NCBI GenBank assembly: GCA_963663735.2
Contig: CAXXHN010000001.1
Coordinates: 310,001 to 374,000 of the forward strand
DNA length: 64,000 nt
Direction: 5' to 3'
From: G963663735 sp963663735
GTDB taxonomy: Bacteria; Acidobacteriota; UBA6911; RPQK01; JAPXNP01
The translations under genes and the position numbers were made by a program. Positions 55,394-64,000 of the stretch are shown piece after piece; position 1 is the stretch's first letter, and each line of letters begins with the position of its first letter. Below the pieces are notes generated by a model. It did no database searches. It was not told the DNA's origin and was given only the letters and a program-made list of their open reading frames with translations.

Positions 55394-55691
55394 CTTTTTG
55401 AGTACTAATCCTGATTTTTATTTTTCAGGCCGCTTGCAGGGAACTTATATATGGCATGGCCCAGGTTAAAGTGATAATTGCCTTTCCTGCAAAGGAACGA
55501 GTAAATCTTGCGGCTCATCAATAGATCCCCGCAGGGATTTTGTGGATCAGTAATAGATGATGTTCTTATTCCCGGTTCGATCCAGGCTCCAATTCAGACT
55601 CCGGATCCGGGAGGTTCAGGGATTACCGGTCGCGGGTTGATTGTTTATAAGCCTGGAGCCTGTGCACCCGCTATCTTCTATCTTTAATTCT
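55394..55691. other. Region between the sugar transferase gene and the 16S promoter
   Basis: About 300 bp with no gene. It has several short GC-rich inverted pieces (for example around 55590-55650), none convincing as a terminator for the sugar transferase gene that ends here. Confidence 0.4.
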
Positions 55692-57140
55692 TCAGCTTCC
55701 CCTCCTGGTAAGGACAACCCTGATCGTCTCCATTATTATCAGTAAATCCAGGGAAAAACTGTAATTAAAAATATATGAAAGATCATACATTAACTTTGTT
55801 TCAGCTCCGGTTTCATAATGCGCCCTTATCTGGGCAAGCCCGGTTAAGCCCGGTTTCACTTTGTGTCTTTCATTGTATTCAGGTGTTTCTGCACCAAATT
55901 TCCTGACAAACAAGGGCCTCTCAGGCCGCGGCCCAACCATGCTCATGTTTCCCTTCAACACATTGAAAAACTGGGGTATCTCATCCAGCCTGAAACGTCT
56001 TAGAACCCTGCCTGCCTTAGTTACCCTGGGATCATTAACCTGTGACATTACCGGACCGGAATCCTTCTCAGCATCAGCAATCATTGTCCTGAACTTGTAC
56101 AGCTGAAAGGAGCGATTGCCCCTGCCAACCCTTTCCTGGGAATAAATGACAGGTCCCGGGGAAAATATCTTAACCACAACGCTGATAATTCCGATTAGGG
56201 GCAGGGATGCCAGAAGTACCAACAGGGAAAAAGCAATATCAAAGCTGCGCTTCAAAACTCTCTGGAAAGGCTCATTAGGTGAATTTCTCAATTCCAGTAA
56301 AGGAATATCATGAATATTGACATGTTTCAGGCGTCCTATTGCCATCTCGTACACTGAAGGCAGCACAGTTATGAGCAAATCCTTCTCAACCTGGACCTGG
56401 CTAAGTGTTTCGAACAGCTTTTCCTTCCATGATTTCTCCGAGGCGAATATTAATTCGTCCACCTTGTATTCTTCAATTAAAGCTTCTATCTTCTGGGTTC
56501 CTCCCAACACAGGGACACCGGATACAGAATCAACTTTCCCGACAAGCCCACTTATTAAAACACCGGTTATGCGAATATGGTCCAGCGGATACTCAAACAA
56601 CTTGTCTAAAACATCCCTGGCGGTATCCAGGGTTTCCGCCACCAGCAGGACATTGCGTTTCCTGCCAGTAATACGCACTGTTAAATACAACCTCCAGGAC
56701 ACCAATAATAAAAAGTTCAGAAATCCGAAAAGGACCAGGACGGAACGAGGGAAAATTCCATTAGAAAAGTAAAAAATAGAAGTAACCGCAAGCACCTGTA
56801 TGGAAGAGGAAAGAAAAGTATAATTTATAATCTCCCGTAGGCGGAGACGGTATATGTCATCATAAAGGCTGAAAATATACAGAAAAAATACCTGGCTGAC
56901 AGCAAGAACAATCCAGAAATGATCAACCGCGCCCCAGCTTTCCTGTGGCAGCAGGCTCACAGTAAAAGGAAGCTCAAATGATATCCTGATATACCAGGCA
57001 GCTATATAGGAAACCGCCCCAATAATCAGGTCAACTCCTATGATCAGGGCGGCTGGTACATTCCCATTAATCCTTCCCGGAACCTTTTCCCTGGATATGG
57101 CTTGGTTAGATGATCCTTGGCTGTCTCTTTTCTGCTTCAA
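55692..57140 (-). CDS. Polyprenyl-phosphate sugar-1-phosphate transferase (WbaP/exopolysaccharide type)
   Basis: 482 residues. The first half has four to five membrane helices followed by a soluble CoA-binding-like domain (KRNVLLVAETLDTARDVLDKL). A further membrane segment (FDIAFSLLVLLASLPLIGIISVVVKIF, seen here from RSFDIAFSLLVLLASLP) begins the bacterial sugar-transferase domain with SPGPVIYSQERVGRG, LYKFRTMIADAE, LRRFRLDEIPQFFNVLKG (split as RFRLDEIPQFFNVL) and MSMVGPRPERP. It moves a sugar phosphate from a nucleotide sugar onto undecaprenyl phosphate at the inner membrane, starting an O-antigen or exopolysaccharide unit. Glycosyltransferase genes follow divergently. Confidence 0.93.
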   Translation of the reverse strand: MKQKRDSQGSSNQAISREKVPGRINGNVPAALIIGVDLIIGAVSYIAAWYIRISFELPFTVSLLPQESWGAVDHFWIVLAVSQVFFLYIFSLYDDIYRLRLREIINYTFLSSSIQVLAVTSIFYFSNGIFPRSVLVLFGFLNFLLLVSWRLYLTVRITGRKRNVLLVAETLDTARDVLDKLFEYPLDHIRITGVLISGLVGKVDSVSGVPVLGGTQKIEALIEEYKVDELIFASEKSWKEKLFETLSQVQVEKDLLITVLPSVYEMAIGRLKHVNIHDIPLLELRNSPNEPFQRVLKRSFDIAFSLLVLLASLPLIGIISVVVKIFSPGPVIYSQERVGRGNRSFQLYKFRTMIADAEKDSGPVMSQVNDPRVTKAGRVLRRFRLDEIPQFFNVLKGNMSMVGPRPERPLFVRKFGAETPEYNERHKVKPGLTGLAQIRAHYETGAETKLMYDLSYIFNYSFSLDLLIIMETIRVVLTRRGS

Positions 57141-57468
57141 TTATTACCCCCGTGTAAATATTCGGCCTGTCCCGACTTCTGCTTCCTCAACAGCTAATCA
57201 GCTCCTGTTAAAACAAACTCATGGATAGCCCCTGAGTTTACAGGTTTAATGGCTGGTTTCATTTTATAACTTTATAAGCGGGAAAAAAACAGCTTAAAAA
57301 AGAGAGAGGCCAACGCGGTTTTATGAAGGTTCACGACCCGCAGGTTCAGGACTATGGTTCTTAACGCGGGCAATATGCCCTGTTTGCAGATATCCTGTAC
57401 TTCTTTGGATTTGGAGCATAAAAACTGTTTTAATCGGCTCACATCTGAAATAATAACTGATTGTGAAC
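57141..57468. other. Divergent intergenic region in the polysaccharide locus
   Basis: About 330 bp with no gene. It contains ACGCGG/GCGGGC-type pieces but no convincing copy of the intergenic element, hairpin or promoter pair. Confidence 0.35.
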
Positions 57469-58416
57469 ATGTCAGTAGCAGCCATCATTGTTAACTATAA
57501 TGGAAGAGCGACTATCAGGGACTGCCTCCATTCTCTCAGGATGCAGTCCGTTTCCTTTACAGAAATAATTGTTGTCGACAACAACTCCCCTGACAACAGC
57601 GCCGATGGCCTGGAAGATTTATTCCCCGGAATATCGGTTCTCAGGCTTTCGACCAATTCCGGTTTTCCTTCAGCCTGTAACACCGGGATACAGAATTCTT
57701 CCTCTGAACTGGTAGCAATCCTGAACAACGATATCAGGCTTGATCAGGACTGGCTGAAAAGCATGCTGGACAGGGTAACTCCCCAGTGGGACCTGTGGGC
57801 GTCAAGGGTAGTCCTTGCGGCGTCCCCGGGACAGATTGACAGTGCCGGTGACGGAATGACGGTCATAGGAGCCGCGTATAAAACCGGGTTTAAAAAACAA
57901 GCGGATCTCTTCAGGCAGGAGAGGGAAACTTTCGGGGCCTGCGCCGCGGCAGCCCTTTACCGCAGGAGCCTGCTGAACCGGATAGACGGATTTGACGAAG
58001 ACTTTTTCCTGATCTATGAAGATGCCGATTTAAGCTTCAGGGCCCGGTTGGCCGGAGGACGATGCCTGTACGTTCCTGGTGCCCTGGTCTATCACCGGGT
58101 GAACTACAGTATCGGCACATTCAGCCACAACTATGTCTATTTTGGACAGAGAAATTCAGAATATGTTTTCTGGAAGAATATGCCGACGCCTCTGCTGTTG
58201 CTTTACTTGCCTGAAAGGATTCTTTTCGGCTTGATGTCCCTAGCCTATTTTTCCTTGAAGGGAAGATTGTTTTCATTTTTGAAAGCAAAATTTGACTTCC
58301 TGAAACACTTCCGTGAGATCCTTGGAAAAAGAAAAATAATCCAGCAGAATAAAAAAATAACCTGCAGGGAATTACGGGCTGTGCTGGATCGCAACTGGCT
58401 GCGGAACAGGATCTAG
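57469..58416 (+). CDS. Family 2 glycosyltransferase (first)
   Basis: 315 residues. GT-A fold of the rhamnosyltransferase/WbbL-like group: AAIIVNYNGRATIRDCL at the N-terminus, IVVDNNSPDNSADG, LNNDIRLDQDWL with the metal-binding DxD-like NDI segment, FGACAAAALYRRSLL, and DEDFFLIYEDADLSFRARLAG. It would add a sugar from a nucleotide donor to a lipid-linked glycan in the cytoplasm. The ATG at 57469 and a GTG six bases earlier are both possible; neither has a ribosome site. It is followed after 39 bp by a related gene. Confidence 0.9.
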   Translation: MSVAAIIVNYNGRATIRDCLHSLRMQSVSFTEIIVVDNNSPDNSADGLEDLFPGISVLRLSTNSGFPSACNTGIQNSSSELVAILNNDIRLDQDWLKSMLDRVTPQWDLWASRVVLAASPGQIDSAGDGMTVIGAAYKTGFKKQADLFRQERETFGACAAAALYRRSLLNRIDGFDEDFFLIYEDADLSFRARLAGGRCLYVPGALVYHRVNYSIGTFSHNYVYFGQRNSEYVFWKNMPTPLLLLYLPERILFGLMSLAYFSLKGRLFSFLKAKFDFLKHFREILGKRKIIQQNKKITCRELRAVLDRNWLRNRI

Positions 58417-58455
58417 TTCACCTTACAGGCCCGTTGAAAGACGGGTGGAGAAAAA

Positions 58456-59361
58456 ATGAGTTTGGAAGAGATGGACACCCTTCATATAGTAATCGTAAAT
58501 TACAGGTCATCTGACTACCTGGCTGGATGTCTTTCCAAAATCCCATCTGAATTGGATGACCTGGCAGTCTCAGTTACCGTGGTAGATAATAATTCCGGTG
58601 AAGAGTCCGAATTGGAGTTACTCCAAACCCAGTACGAATCGATACAATTCCTGTTCAACTGTCAAAACCTGGGATTTTCCAGGGCATGCAATCAGGGTAT
58701 TAAAAGCAGGGATGCATCCCTGTACCTTCTGCTTAACCCCGACACTCTCATAAACAGGAATGCCCTGGAACAGTGTGCGCGGTTTCTTCGCCAGAATCAT
58801 GAAGCCGGAATAGCCTCCTGTCGCATTCTCAATCCTGATGGTTCAGACCAAAAGGCCAGCCGCCGCAACATTCCCACTCCAACTTCAGCTTTCCTGCACT
58901 TCACCAGGCTCCAGAAGGTTTTCGGGAATCGCTTCAGGATTAAGGCCTATCATCCTGATATTCCGGTTGGAACCAATCCGGCAGAGGTTGAGGCGGTTTC
59001 CGGTTCATTCCTGATGTTCAAAAAAGAAGTGGGAGAATCTGCGGGCTGGCTGGATGAAGATTTTTTCATGTATGGCGAGGACCTGGATTTCTGCTTCCGG
59101 GCCGCACGGGCAGGGTGGAAATCCTACTTCCTTCCCAATGCCTCGGTCCTTCATTTCAAAAGGGTAAGCTCATCCAGGGCGGCAGAATCCGCCAACCTTC
59201 ACTTCTACAAGGCCATGGAAATATTCTACAGAAAGCATTATCTCCAGGAATCCGGATGGCTCCTCCGCCAGGTCGTACTCTCGGGGATTCTATTCCTGAA
59301 AGCTTGCTCCCGAATTAGATTCAGCCTGATCGGCCGACGACAGGTCGGCTCCAAGGGATGA
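58456..59361 (+). CDS. Family 2 glycosyltransferase (second)
   Basis: 301 residues of the same GT-A group as the preceding gene: LHIVIVNYRSSDYLAGCL, VTVVDNNSGEESELELL, LLLNPDTLINRNALEQC, VEAVSGSFLMFKKEV and LDEDFFMYGEDLDFCFRAARAG. GGTGGAG lies before the ATG. The two glycosyltransferases are probably co-transcribed and diverged by duplication, adding different sugars. It ends 112 bp before the convergent metalloprotease gene. Confidence 0.9.
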   Translation: MSLEEMDTLHIVIVNYRSSDYLAGCLSKIPSELDDLAVSVTVVDNNSGEESELELLQTQYESIQFLFNCQNLGFSRACNQGIKSRDASLYLLLNPDTLINRNALEQCARFLRQNHEAGIASCRILNPDGSDQKASRRNIPTPTSAFLHFTRLQKVFGNRFRIKAYHPDIPVGTNPAEVEAVSGSFLMFKKEVGESAGWLDEDFFMYGEDLDFCFRAARAGWKSYFLPNASVLHFKRVSSSRAAESANLHFYKAMEIFYRKHYLQESGWLLRQVVLSGILFLKACSRIRFSLIGRRQVGSKG

Positions 59362-59473
59362 GCTGGTTGCATAATTGAACTCCGGTTAGAACCTATTGTG
59401 GCAACCCCTCTCATCCCCGGCACCTCCATTTATTTCCGACTTCATCCCTGGTTGATATCCGGTTTTTTCCGGA

Positions 59474-62400
59474 TCACTCCTCTCTGGGGATCGAAGGGAG
59501 GGAAACCATGGCATTGCTTGCTGAATCAATCAGGAAAAGGCCTACCAGGCCGAAAGCCTCATTGTCCATTTCCAGAAAATCCACTATTCCTGGTAACCCT
59601 TTTATCCAGTATGCATCTGCAGGGAACAGTTCACTTAAAAACATCGCCTGATGCTCTTTGGCCTCCATGTATATTGTGGCTTTCAGGTTAAAATAGGGCA
59701 ATTTTTCAAATGATACCTGGATGCTTATCGGATGATCATTGGGATTGAACAAAGCAAACCCCGTATCCTGATTGTCATCAAGCAGCCCAAAAATCTGGTG
59801 TGATTCCCGTATAGCTGAATTCCCTACTGTCGTATATGAACCAAGCGCATTAAAGAATTCAACTCCTTCAACGGCACACCCGGTGTCCCCTTCCTGGATA
59901 ACTTCAATCGCACCAACAATCGTTGAATCACCGCTGCTTCCATACCACTGCTCAACTGTTTCATCCATTGAATCCAGAGAAAATGGAACAGCCTTTACCA
60001 TTGCGCCTTGGTACTCAGTCCCATCCTGTCCGTACAACAGGATGGAACCACTTTTTGCAGAAGGGCAGTTATTGATCAGGATCAGTTCCGTCCCTGCCCC
60101 TTCGCCCTGTATGTATTGAGGAAATGTCAGGACAGGGGTTCCAAAATCATCCCTGGAGATTTCTGAATTCTCCCGATTCAAAGGCTGATAAATGCTACCT
60201 GGGTTACCGTCATTATAAGCATTCGAAGAAGTTGGGAGAGCTACCAGGCCTGCTGGGCTGGCTTGAATTGAAAGCAGGCCGGTCATCACAAACCGGTTTT
60301 CGCCATCAGACACAAAGTTAAGTGTGCCCGTACAGTTCTCCGGGGCATCTGGGAACAGCTCTCCCAGGTACATTGCCAAGTGCCCTTTGCCGCCCAGTGT
60401 GACGCTGCTTTTCATTTCATCATTGCCTGTCAGAAAAATAACTTCAATTTCAACTGGACCTTCGTTTGGATTAAAAAGAGCAAATCCGGTGTCTCGGGTA
60501 TCACTTTTTGCGGCAAAAATCTGCTTGGCATTTCCAGGCCTGTCACGGTTGACAGTAGTATAGGAACCCAGGGCGTTAAAGTATTCAAGCCCTTCTACCC
60601 GGCATTTATCGTTACCGTCCTGGACTATTTCAATTGCACCGGTCTTCAGTACATCTCTCTCATTTCCAGACCACTCATGACTCGATACTTCCATGGCCCC
60701 GATGTAAAAAGACTCCTCCTTTATCACAGTTCCAGTAAGACCGGTAGTGCTGTTTCCGTAATAGAAGATTGAGCCGGTTCTGGTTGTGTCGCAATTATTT
60801 ATAAGCAAAAGACCGGTAGTGGCATTTTCTCCGGCAATGTAATGGGGAAAGTAGATCACCATGTCATTAGCAACTTCGGGATCCAGGATTTCAAACTCCC
60901 AGGTTGGCCCGGTCTTGCTTTCAGTGTTGTTCCTGGCAACTACCTTCCATTTATATAATGCTGGAATTTTTATTGTAACGAACAGAAAGCTTGAGGACAG
61001 GTAGCTAGCGTAAGGAACAGTTGGTACCTCCCTGCTTGCATCCCAGATATAAAGATCATAAGCTAGGGCATTATCAACATCATCCCAGTCCAGTTTAAGC
61101 TGCTCCTCAGATAATGCGTACATAGATCCATCCGCTGGAGAAACCAGGCTGATCTCTCCCAGTTCCCCACCCGGCGGAGTCACGGAAGGCCCCTCCACAT
61201 CAAAATACCAAATCTCGCTATTCTCAGAATCCCAGTCATTGCTGGCCGTTACCTTCCAATAATACCTTCCGGGATCATAGATGCCTGGAGATATATTCCA
61301 GTAACAGGTCCCAATACCGGAGGCGACTTTTCTGTCAGGAGTATAATCCCCCTTCTCTAACCATACATCATACCTGAGCGCGTCAGCCGCGCAGTCCCAC
61401 TCTAACTGCTTTGGAGGATTCGAGGTTGTATATTTTGAACCTTTTCCAGGAGAGGAAAGAACGGGAACTCCTACGACCGGGCGTTCAAGATCTTCTCCGA
61501 AGGAATCCACCAGAGACAAGTTAAGGTCAAGAGTGTAGGCATTGTCATTGCCGTTTAACCCCGACATCCCGGTCTGATGCCCGTCATGGTATACGGCAGG
61601 ATTGGAAAAATTATCTATATCATAGGATCCCCCATGCGAGTAGGACATTACAGTATTCCACTCGTAATAATAGTGATAGCCACTTGAAAAGGTGTAATAC
61701 TGAGGACCAGGGCTAGTAGTGTTATCCACTTCATGGCCAGCTCCCATGTTGTGACCCAGCTCATGGGCAAGAGTCTGATAAAATAAGGAATTACGGCTCA
61801 TCACCGAAAATGCGTAATACTTGAAAGAGGATCCATTGTTCTTCGTCAAAATCCATCCAGCACCGGCCCAGCCATCGTTGAAATTTCCGGTGACCAGGGC
61901 CACGCAATCAGCCTTATTGGCATACCTCTGTATGTGAACCTCGGTCATATACGGATCATCATCACCGGTCAGCCGGTAAAGATCAATATCTGTGTCCCTG
62001 CTGGAGAAATAGTCAGTGCGGTAACTGGACACCAGGGCAAGCCTTTGAAATACATCACTGTTGGCGTAGGCTGTATTGGCCAGGGAAACTGCCTGCGCAA
62101 TCTCCAGCCGTATATCATAACCGGCAGCCGTAGCCTCTGATTCGGCATCAAGACTCCAGATAACCATTACTTCAATAATGCCATTGGTAGCATTTTCAAT
62201 TTCAGGCTTCTCATCCTCATCCTTAACAAATTCCTCCCCTGGGATAAGAGGCGGTGCCGGTTCAACTCCAACCGGGTCCATTTCCTCAATCAGGCACTTC
62301 CCCGGACCCAGCTGAGAAATCTTGAACAATCCTTTATCGTGGAGATTTACCCTTCCCAGGACCCTGCCGTTGCCGAATGTCAGGTTCACGTCCCCACTCA

Positions 62401-62842
62401 CCCTGCTCCCCCTGATGCGGCCGACCCAGGTAAAAGAAGACTCTGTCTGATCCACTCTGCTCAGCACAGCCTCAACTTGCAGCTCCTCAAATAATCTGAG
62501 CCTGACCATGTCCCGCAACACTACCCTTTCCTTGCCCAGGGAAGCAGGCTGGTCAGTAAGGAACAGGCGATCCTTAAAAAATCTGGCTTCTCTCATCCGC
62601 AGGGATCCAGGTCCTCTCCGGGTATTATCAGGAGCCTCATCAAAGATATCAATCATTGAGCCTCCGCCAGCTGTTTCAATTTCAATCCTGCGATGAGTAT
62701 CGTTCATTAAAACAGCCACTCCCTCGGGGCAGTTGCCGCTCCGCAAAAGTTCCTCCCCGGCTCCCAACCGGGAGGCTGAAGCAAACAGACTAGAAAAAAA
62801 TAAGAAAATCAACACGCAAAAAAGCTTTTTCCAATTACCCAT
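59474..62842 (-). CDS. Secreted metzincin-type metalloprotease with two copies of a repeat domain
   Basis: 1,122 residues. GGAGAGG before the ATG; signal peptide (LFCVLIFLFFSSLFASAS). A propeptide-like domain (about 25-220) precedes the protease, whose zinc site is HELGHNMGAGH (360-370), the HEXXHXXGXXH form of reprolysin-like metzincins, with a likely Met-turn at VMSYS (Met399). Two fibronectin-III-like modules follow (about 455-550 and 563-653). Then come two copies of a domain of about 210 residues (about 661-871 and 903-1118) that share MVIYFPHYIAGE/LTFPQYIQGE, INNC, EGLEYFNALGSYTTV, DTGFALFNPN and LGELFP. A stand-alone version is encoded near 28 kb. The protein is probably exported and cuts extracellular proteins. 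Confidence 0.85.
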   Translation of the reverse strand: MGNWKKLFCVLIFLFFSSLFASASRLGAGEELLRSGNCPEGVAVLMNDTHRRIEIETAGGGSMIDIFDEAPDNTRRGPGSLRMREARFFKDRLFLTDQPASLGKERVVLRDMVRLRLFEELQVEAVLSRVDQTESSFTWVGRIRGSRVSGDVNLTFGNGRVLGRVNLHDKGLFKISQLGPGKCLIEEMDPVGVEPAPPLIPGEEFVKDEDEKPEIENATNGIIEVMVIWSLDAESEATAAGYDIRLEIAQAVSLANTAYANSDVFQRLALVSSYRTDYFSSRDTDIDLYRLTGDDDPYMTEVHIQRYANKADCVALVTGNFNDGWAGAGWILTKNNGSSFKYYAFSVMSRNSLFYQTLAHELGHNMGAGHEVDNTTSPGPQYYTFSSGYHYYYEWNTVMSYSHGGSYDIDNFSNPAVYHDGHQTGMSGLNGNDNAYTLDLNLSLVDSFGEDLERPVVGVPVLSSPGKGSKYTTSNPPKQLEWDCAADALRYDVWLEKGDYTPDRKVASGIGTCYWNISPGIYDPGRYYWKVTASNDWDSENSEIWYFDVEGPSVTPPGGELGEISLVSPADGSMYALSEEQLKLDWDDVDNALAYDLYIWDASREVPTVPYASYLSSSFLFVTIKIPALYKWKVVARNNTESKTGPTWEFEILDPEVANDMVIYFPHYIAGENATTGLLLINNCDTTRTGSIFYYGNSTTGLTGTVIKEESFYIGAMEVSSHEWSGNERDVLKTGAIEIVQDGNDKCRVEGLEYFNALGSYTTVNRDRPGNAKQIFAAKSDTRDTGFALFNPNEGPVEIEVIFLTGNDEMKSSVTLGGKGHLAMYLGELFPDAPENCTGTLNFVSDGENRFVMTGLLSIQASPAGLVALPTSSNAYNDGNPGSIYQPLNRENSEISRDDFGTPVLTFPQYIQGEGAGTELILINNCPSAKSGSILLYGQDGTEYQGAMVKAVPFSLDSMDETVEQWYGSSGDSTIVGAIEVIQEGDTGCAVEGVEFFNALGSYTTVGNSAIRESHQIFGLLDDNQDTGFALFNPNDHPISIQVSFEKLPYFNLKATIYMEAKEHQAMFLSELFPADAYWIKGLPGIVDFLEMDNEAFGLVGLFLIDSASNAMVSLPSIPREE

Positions 62843-63270
62843 GACCTCTCCTGTCGAACCTGGTTAAACAAGTACCTAAATATCTACTATTATTAAATAT
62901 ATTTCATTAAATCAGATTACCGGGCGAAATCAAGGAAAATCATAAAAAAATCATAAAAAATTATTTATATAAAGCTACTTAACCGATATCTCAGTAGAAC
63001 GAAGGGCAATCAGGCAATCACCCTCGGGGCTGCAGGAGATCTGGGTACTTCAAGGAGAGCATTACTGGGACAATTTCTTTGTTCCCGCCGAACCTCCACT
63101 CACCTGCATCCTCTTTCCTTCCTGCTTTAATAGGCTGAGTCCAGACACGGGAAATGCCGCGAAATGAACCGGGAAAAACCCTCGCAAAATTCCCGAATTA
63201 AGGTTAAATTCCCCGGGTAAAATCAGGTTAGAAAACCTGAAGGCGGGCTGGTTCCTGATCGCGGAGAAAT
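62843..63270. other. Intergenic region upstream of the metalloprotease
   Basis: AT-rich near the protease, with TCATAAAAAAA repeated once at an 11-base period (62940-62961). The rest is non-coding. A terminator for the next gene lies at its right end. Confidence 0.4.
63219..63240 (-). terminator. Terminator after the family 4 glycosyltransferase
   Basis: TCAGGTT and AACCTGA pair around a four-base loop; on the minus strand the stem is followed by TTTT. It lies about 30 bp after the stop of the gene upstream. Confidence 0.65.
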
Positions 63271-64000
63271 TCAGATCAGCTCCATGTATACATCCACTGT
63301 CAAGGCAGCCGTCTTTTTCCAGCTGAATTCAGCTGCCCTTTCCTGCCCAAGGCGGGAAAACCTCTCACGGTTACTGGTAACCGTTAATATCGCTTCCGTC
63401 AACTCCTCCAGATCTCCTGAAACCATAACCGCGGCATCTCCGCACACTTCGGGAACACTGGCCCTGGCGCCGGCCACAACCGGAGTACCACAGGCCATCG
63501 CTTCCAGCACAGGCAGCCCGAATCCTTCGTATTCCGAGAAATACAAAAGCGCCTCCGCTGCACAATAAAGGCCCCTGAGTTCTTCGCCCGAAACGCCCTC
63601 CAGCCTCACGGAATAATATGATTTCGGCACCGGAACCAGCTCCCTGCCTACCACGACCAGCGGCAACCCGATTCGACGGGCGGCTTCAGACATTAGATCC
63701 AGTCTCCTCCTGGGGTGGATATCTCCAACATGAAGCAGGTACCTCTCGGGCAGCCGGTATTCAAAAGCAGTCCGGGCCGCTGTTTCCAGATCAGGATAGA
63801 AGCTGCTTGAAACCGCAAGGGGAATTGTTCTGATCCTACTCCCGGCAGAGGGAAACTTTTTAATTATTTCCTGCCTGGTGAATTCAGAAGGTACTATTAT
63901 CCGGTCGGCTTTTTTTATGGAAGCCCTGTAGAAAGCTCTGCGCAGTGGACCATTCCGGTAGGGGTACCACTCCTTTTTAACCAGGTAAGCGATGTCATGA
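63271..64000 (-). CDS. GT4-type (group 1) glycosyltransferase, 5' truncated by the window
   Basis: The frame stays open to the right edge, so the start lies outside; about 242 C-terminal residues are visible. They include HDIAYLVKKEW, ADRIIVPSEFTRQEII, an LLHVGDIHPRRRLDL strand and the donor-binding end SEYEGFGLPVLEAMACGTPV (with the E-x7-E type pattern), then ASVPEVCGDAAVM. This is the GT-B fold of family 4 enzymes, which transfer sugars in cell-surface polysaccharide synthesis. An ATG at 63693 lies inside the domain and is not the start. Confidence 0.9.
   Translation of the reverse strand, partial: HDIAYLVKKEWYPYRNGPLRRAFYRASIKKADRIIVPSEFTRQEIIKKFPSAGSRIRTIPLAVSSSFYPDLETAARTAFEYRLPERYLLHVGDIHPRRRLDLMSEAARRIGLPLVVVGRELVPVPKSYYSVRLEGVSGEELRGLYCAAEALLYFSEYEGFGLPVLEAMACGTPVVAGARASVPEVCGDAAVMVSGDLEELTEAILTVTSNRERFSRLGQERAAEFSWKKTAALTVDVYMELI

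Noticed and set aside
62940..62961. 11-base-period TCATAAAAAAA repeat as a third regulator site
   Set aside because: It is mainly an A-tract repeat, easily produced by slippage, and no phosphate link exists for the protease.
63271..63693. Short glycosyltransferase starting at the ATG at 63693
   Set aside because: The frame continues open with family-like sequence to the window edge, so that ATG is internal.

Overview
The window looks like chromosome from a Gram-negative bacterium. It has two TonB-dependent receptors, two Kdo (LPS core) biosynthesis genes, several lipoproteins and Tat-exported enzymes. Two VWFA-related proteins of the kind common in Acidobacteriota, a PD40/TPR lipoprotein, Tat-signal Gfo/Idh/MocA oxidoreductases and a sodium:solute symporter point to the Acidobacteriota and relatives (for example candidate phylum Aminicenantes). 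That placement is an inference; the complete 16S rRNA gene in the window would settle it. There is no prophage, CRISPR array or intact insertion sequence.

Layout. 0-7.3 kb: two nearly identical sugar isomerase/epimerase-like proteins, class I fumarase, a sodium:solute symporter and a barrel-only NagA-like deacetylase. 7.4-12.2 kb (minus): pyrG-kdsA-kdsD-aminotransferase, joining CTP supply to Kdo synthesis. 12.6-13.6 kb: two small membrane proteins. 13.9-33.7 kb: one long run of minus-strand genes. It starts with a TonB receptor, a secreted beta-helix-like protein, a lipoprotein and a secreted repeat-domain protein. Then come an OmpR/PhoB-type regulator, a PhoR-like kinase, an FAD oxidoreductase, a YgiQ-type radical SAM protein, a second PhoB-type regulator, pstSCAB-phoU, and a PD40/TPR lipoprotein with a CxxCH motif. 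34-37 kb: two paralogous Tat oxidoreductases, each with a terminator. 37.4-49 kb: ilvC, cysK, a second TonB receptor, an EEP-family hydrolase, a TPR protein, pfkA with an amidohydrolase, a NUDIX hydrolase and a SUMF1-like lipoprotein. 49-55.3 kb: initiator tRNA, two paralogous VWFA-related proteins and a solitary 16S rRNA gene. 55.7-64 kb: polysaccharide glycosyltransferases and a large metzincin-type protease.

Three things stand out. First, the co-oriented 16.3-33.7 kb block suggests a phosphate-acquisition island that couples the inner-membrane Pst system and its sensors to an outer-membrane TonB receptor and surface proteins; a perfect 11-bp-period direct repeat lies upstream of the receptor. 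Second, the 16S gene is unlinked from 23S but carries its own promoter, boxA-like leader and a leader/trailer complementary stalk. Its promoter core matches that of the initiator tRNA gene. Third, related non-coding elements of roughly 180 bp, with ends resembling AGCCCGCATTCACC, recur in three intergenic regions, and a short palindromic form occurs in a fourth. A unique secreted domain also occurs once alone and twice in the metalloprotease, and tandem paralog pairs are frequent.
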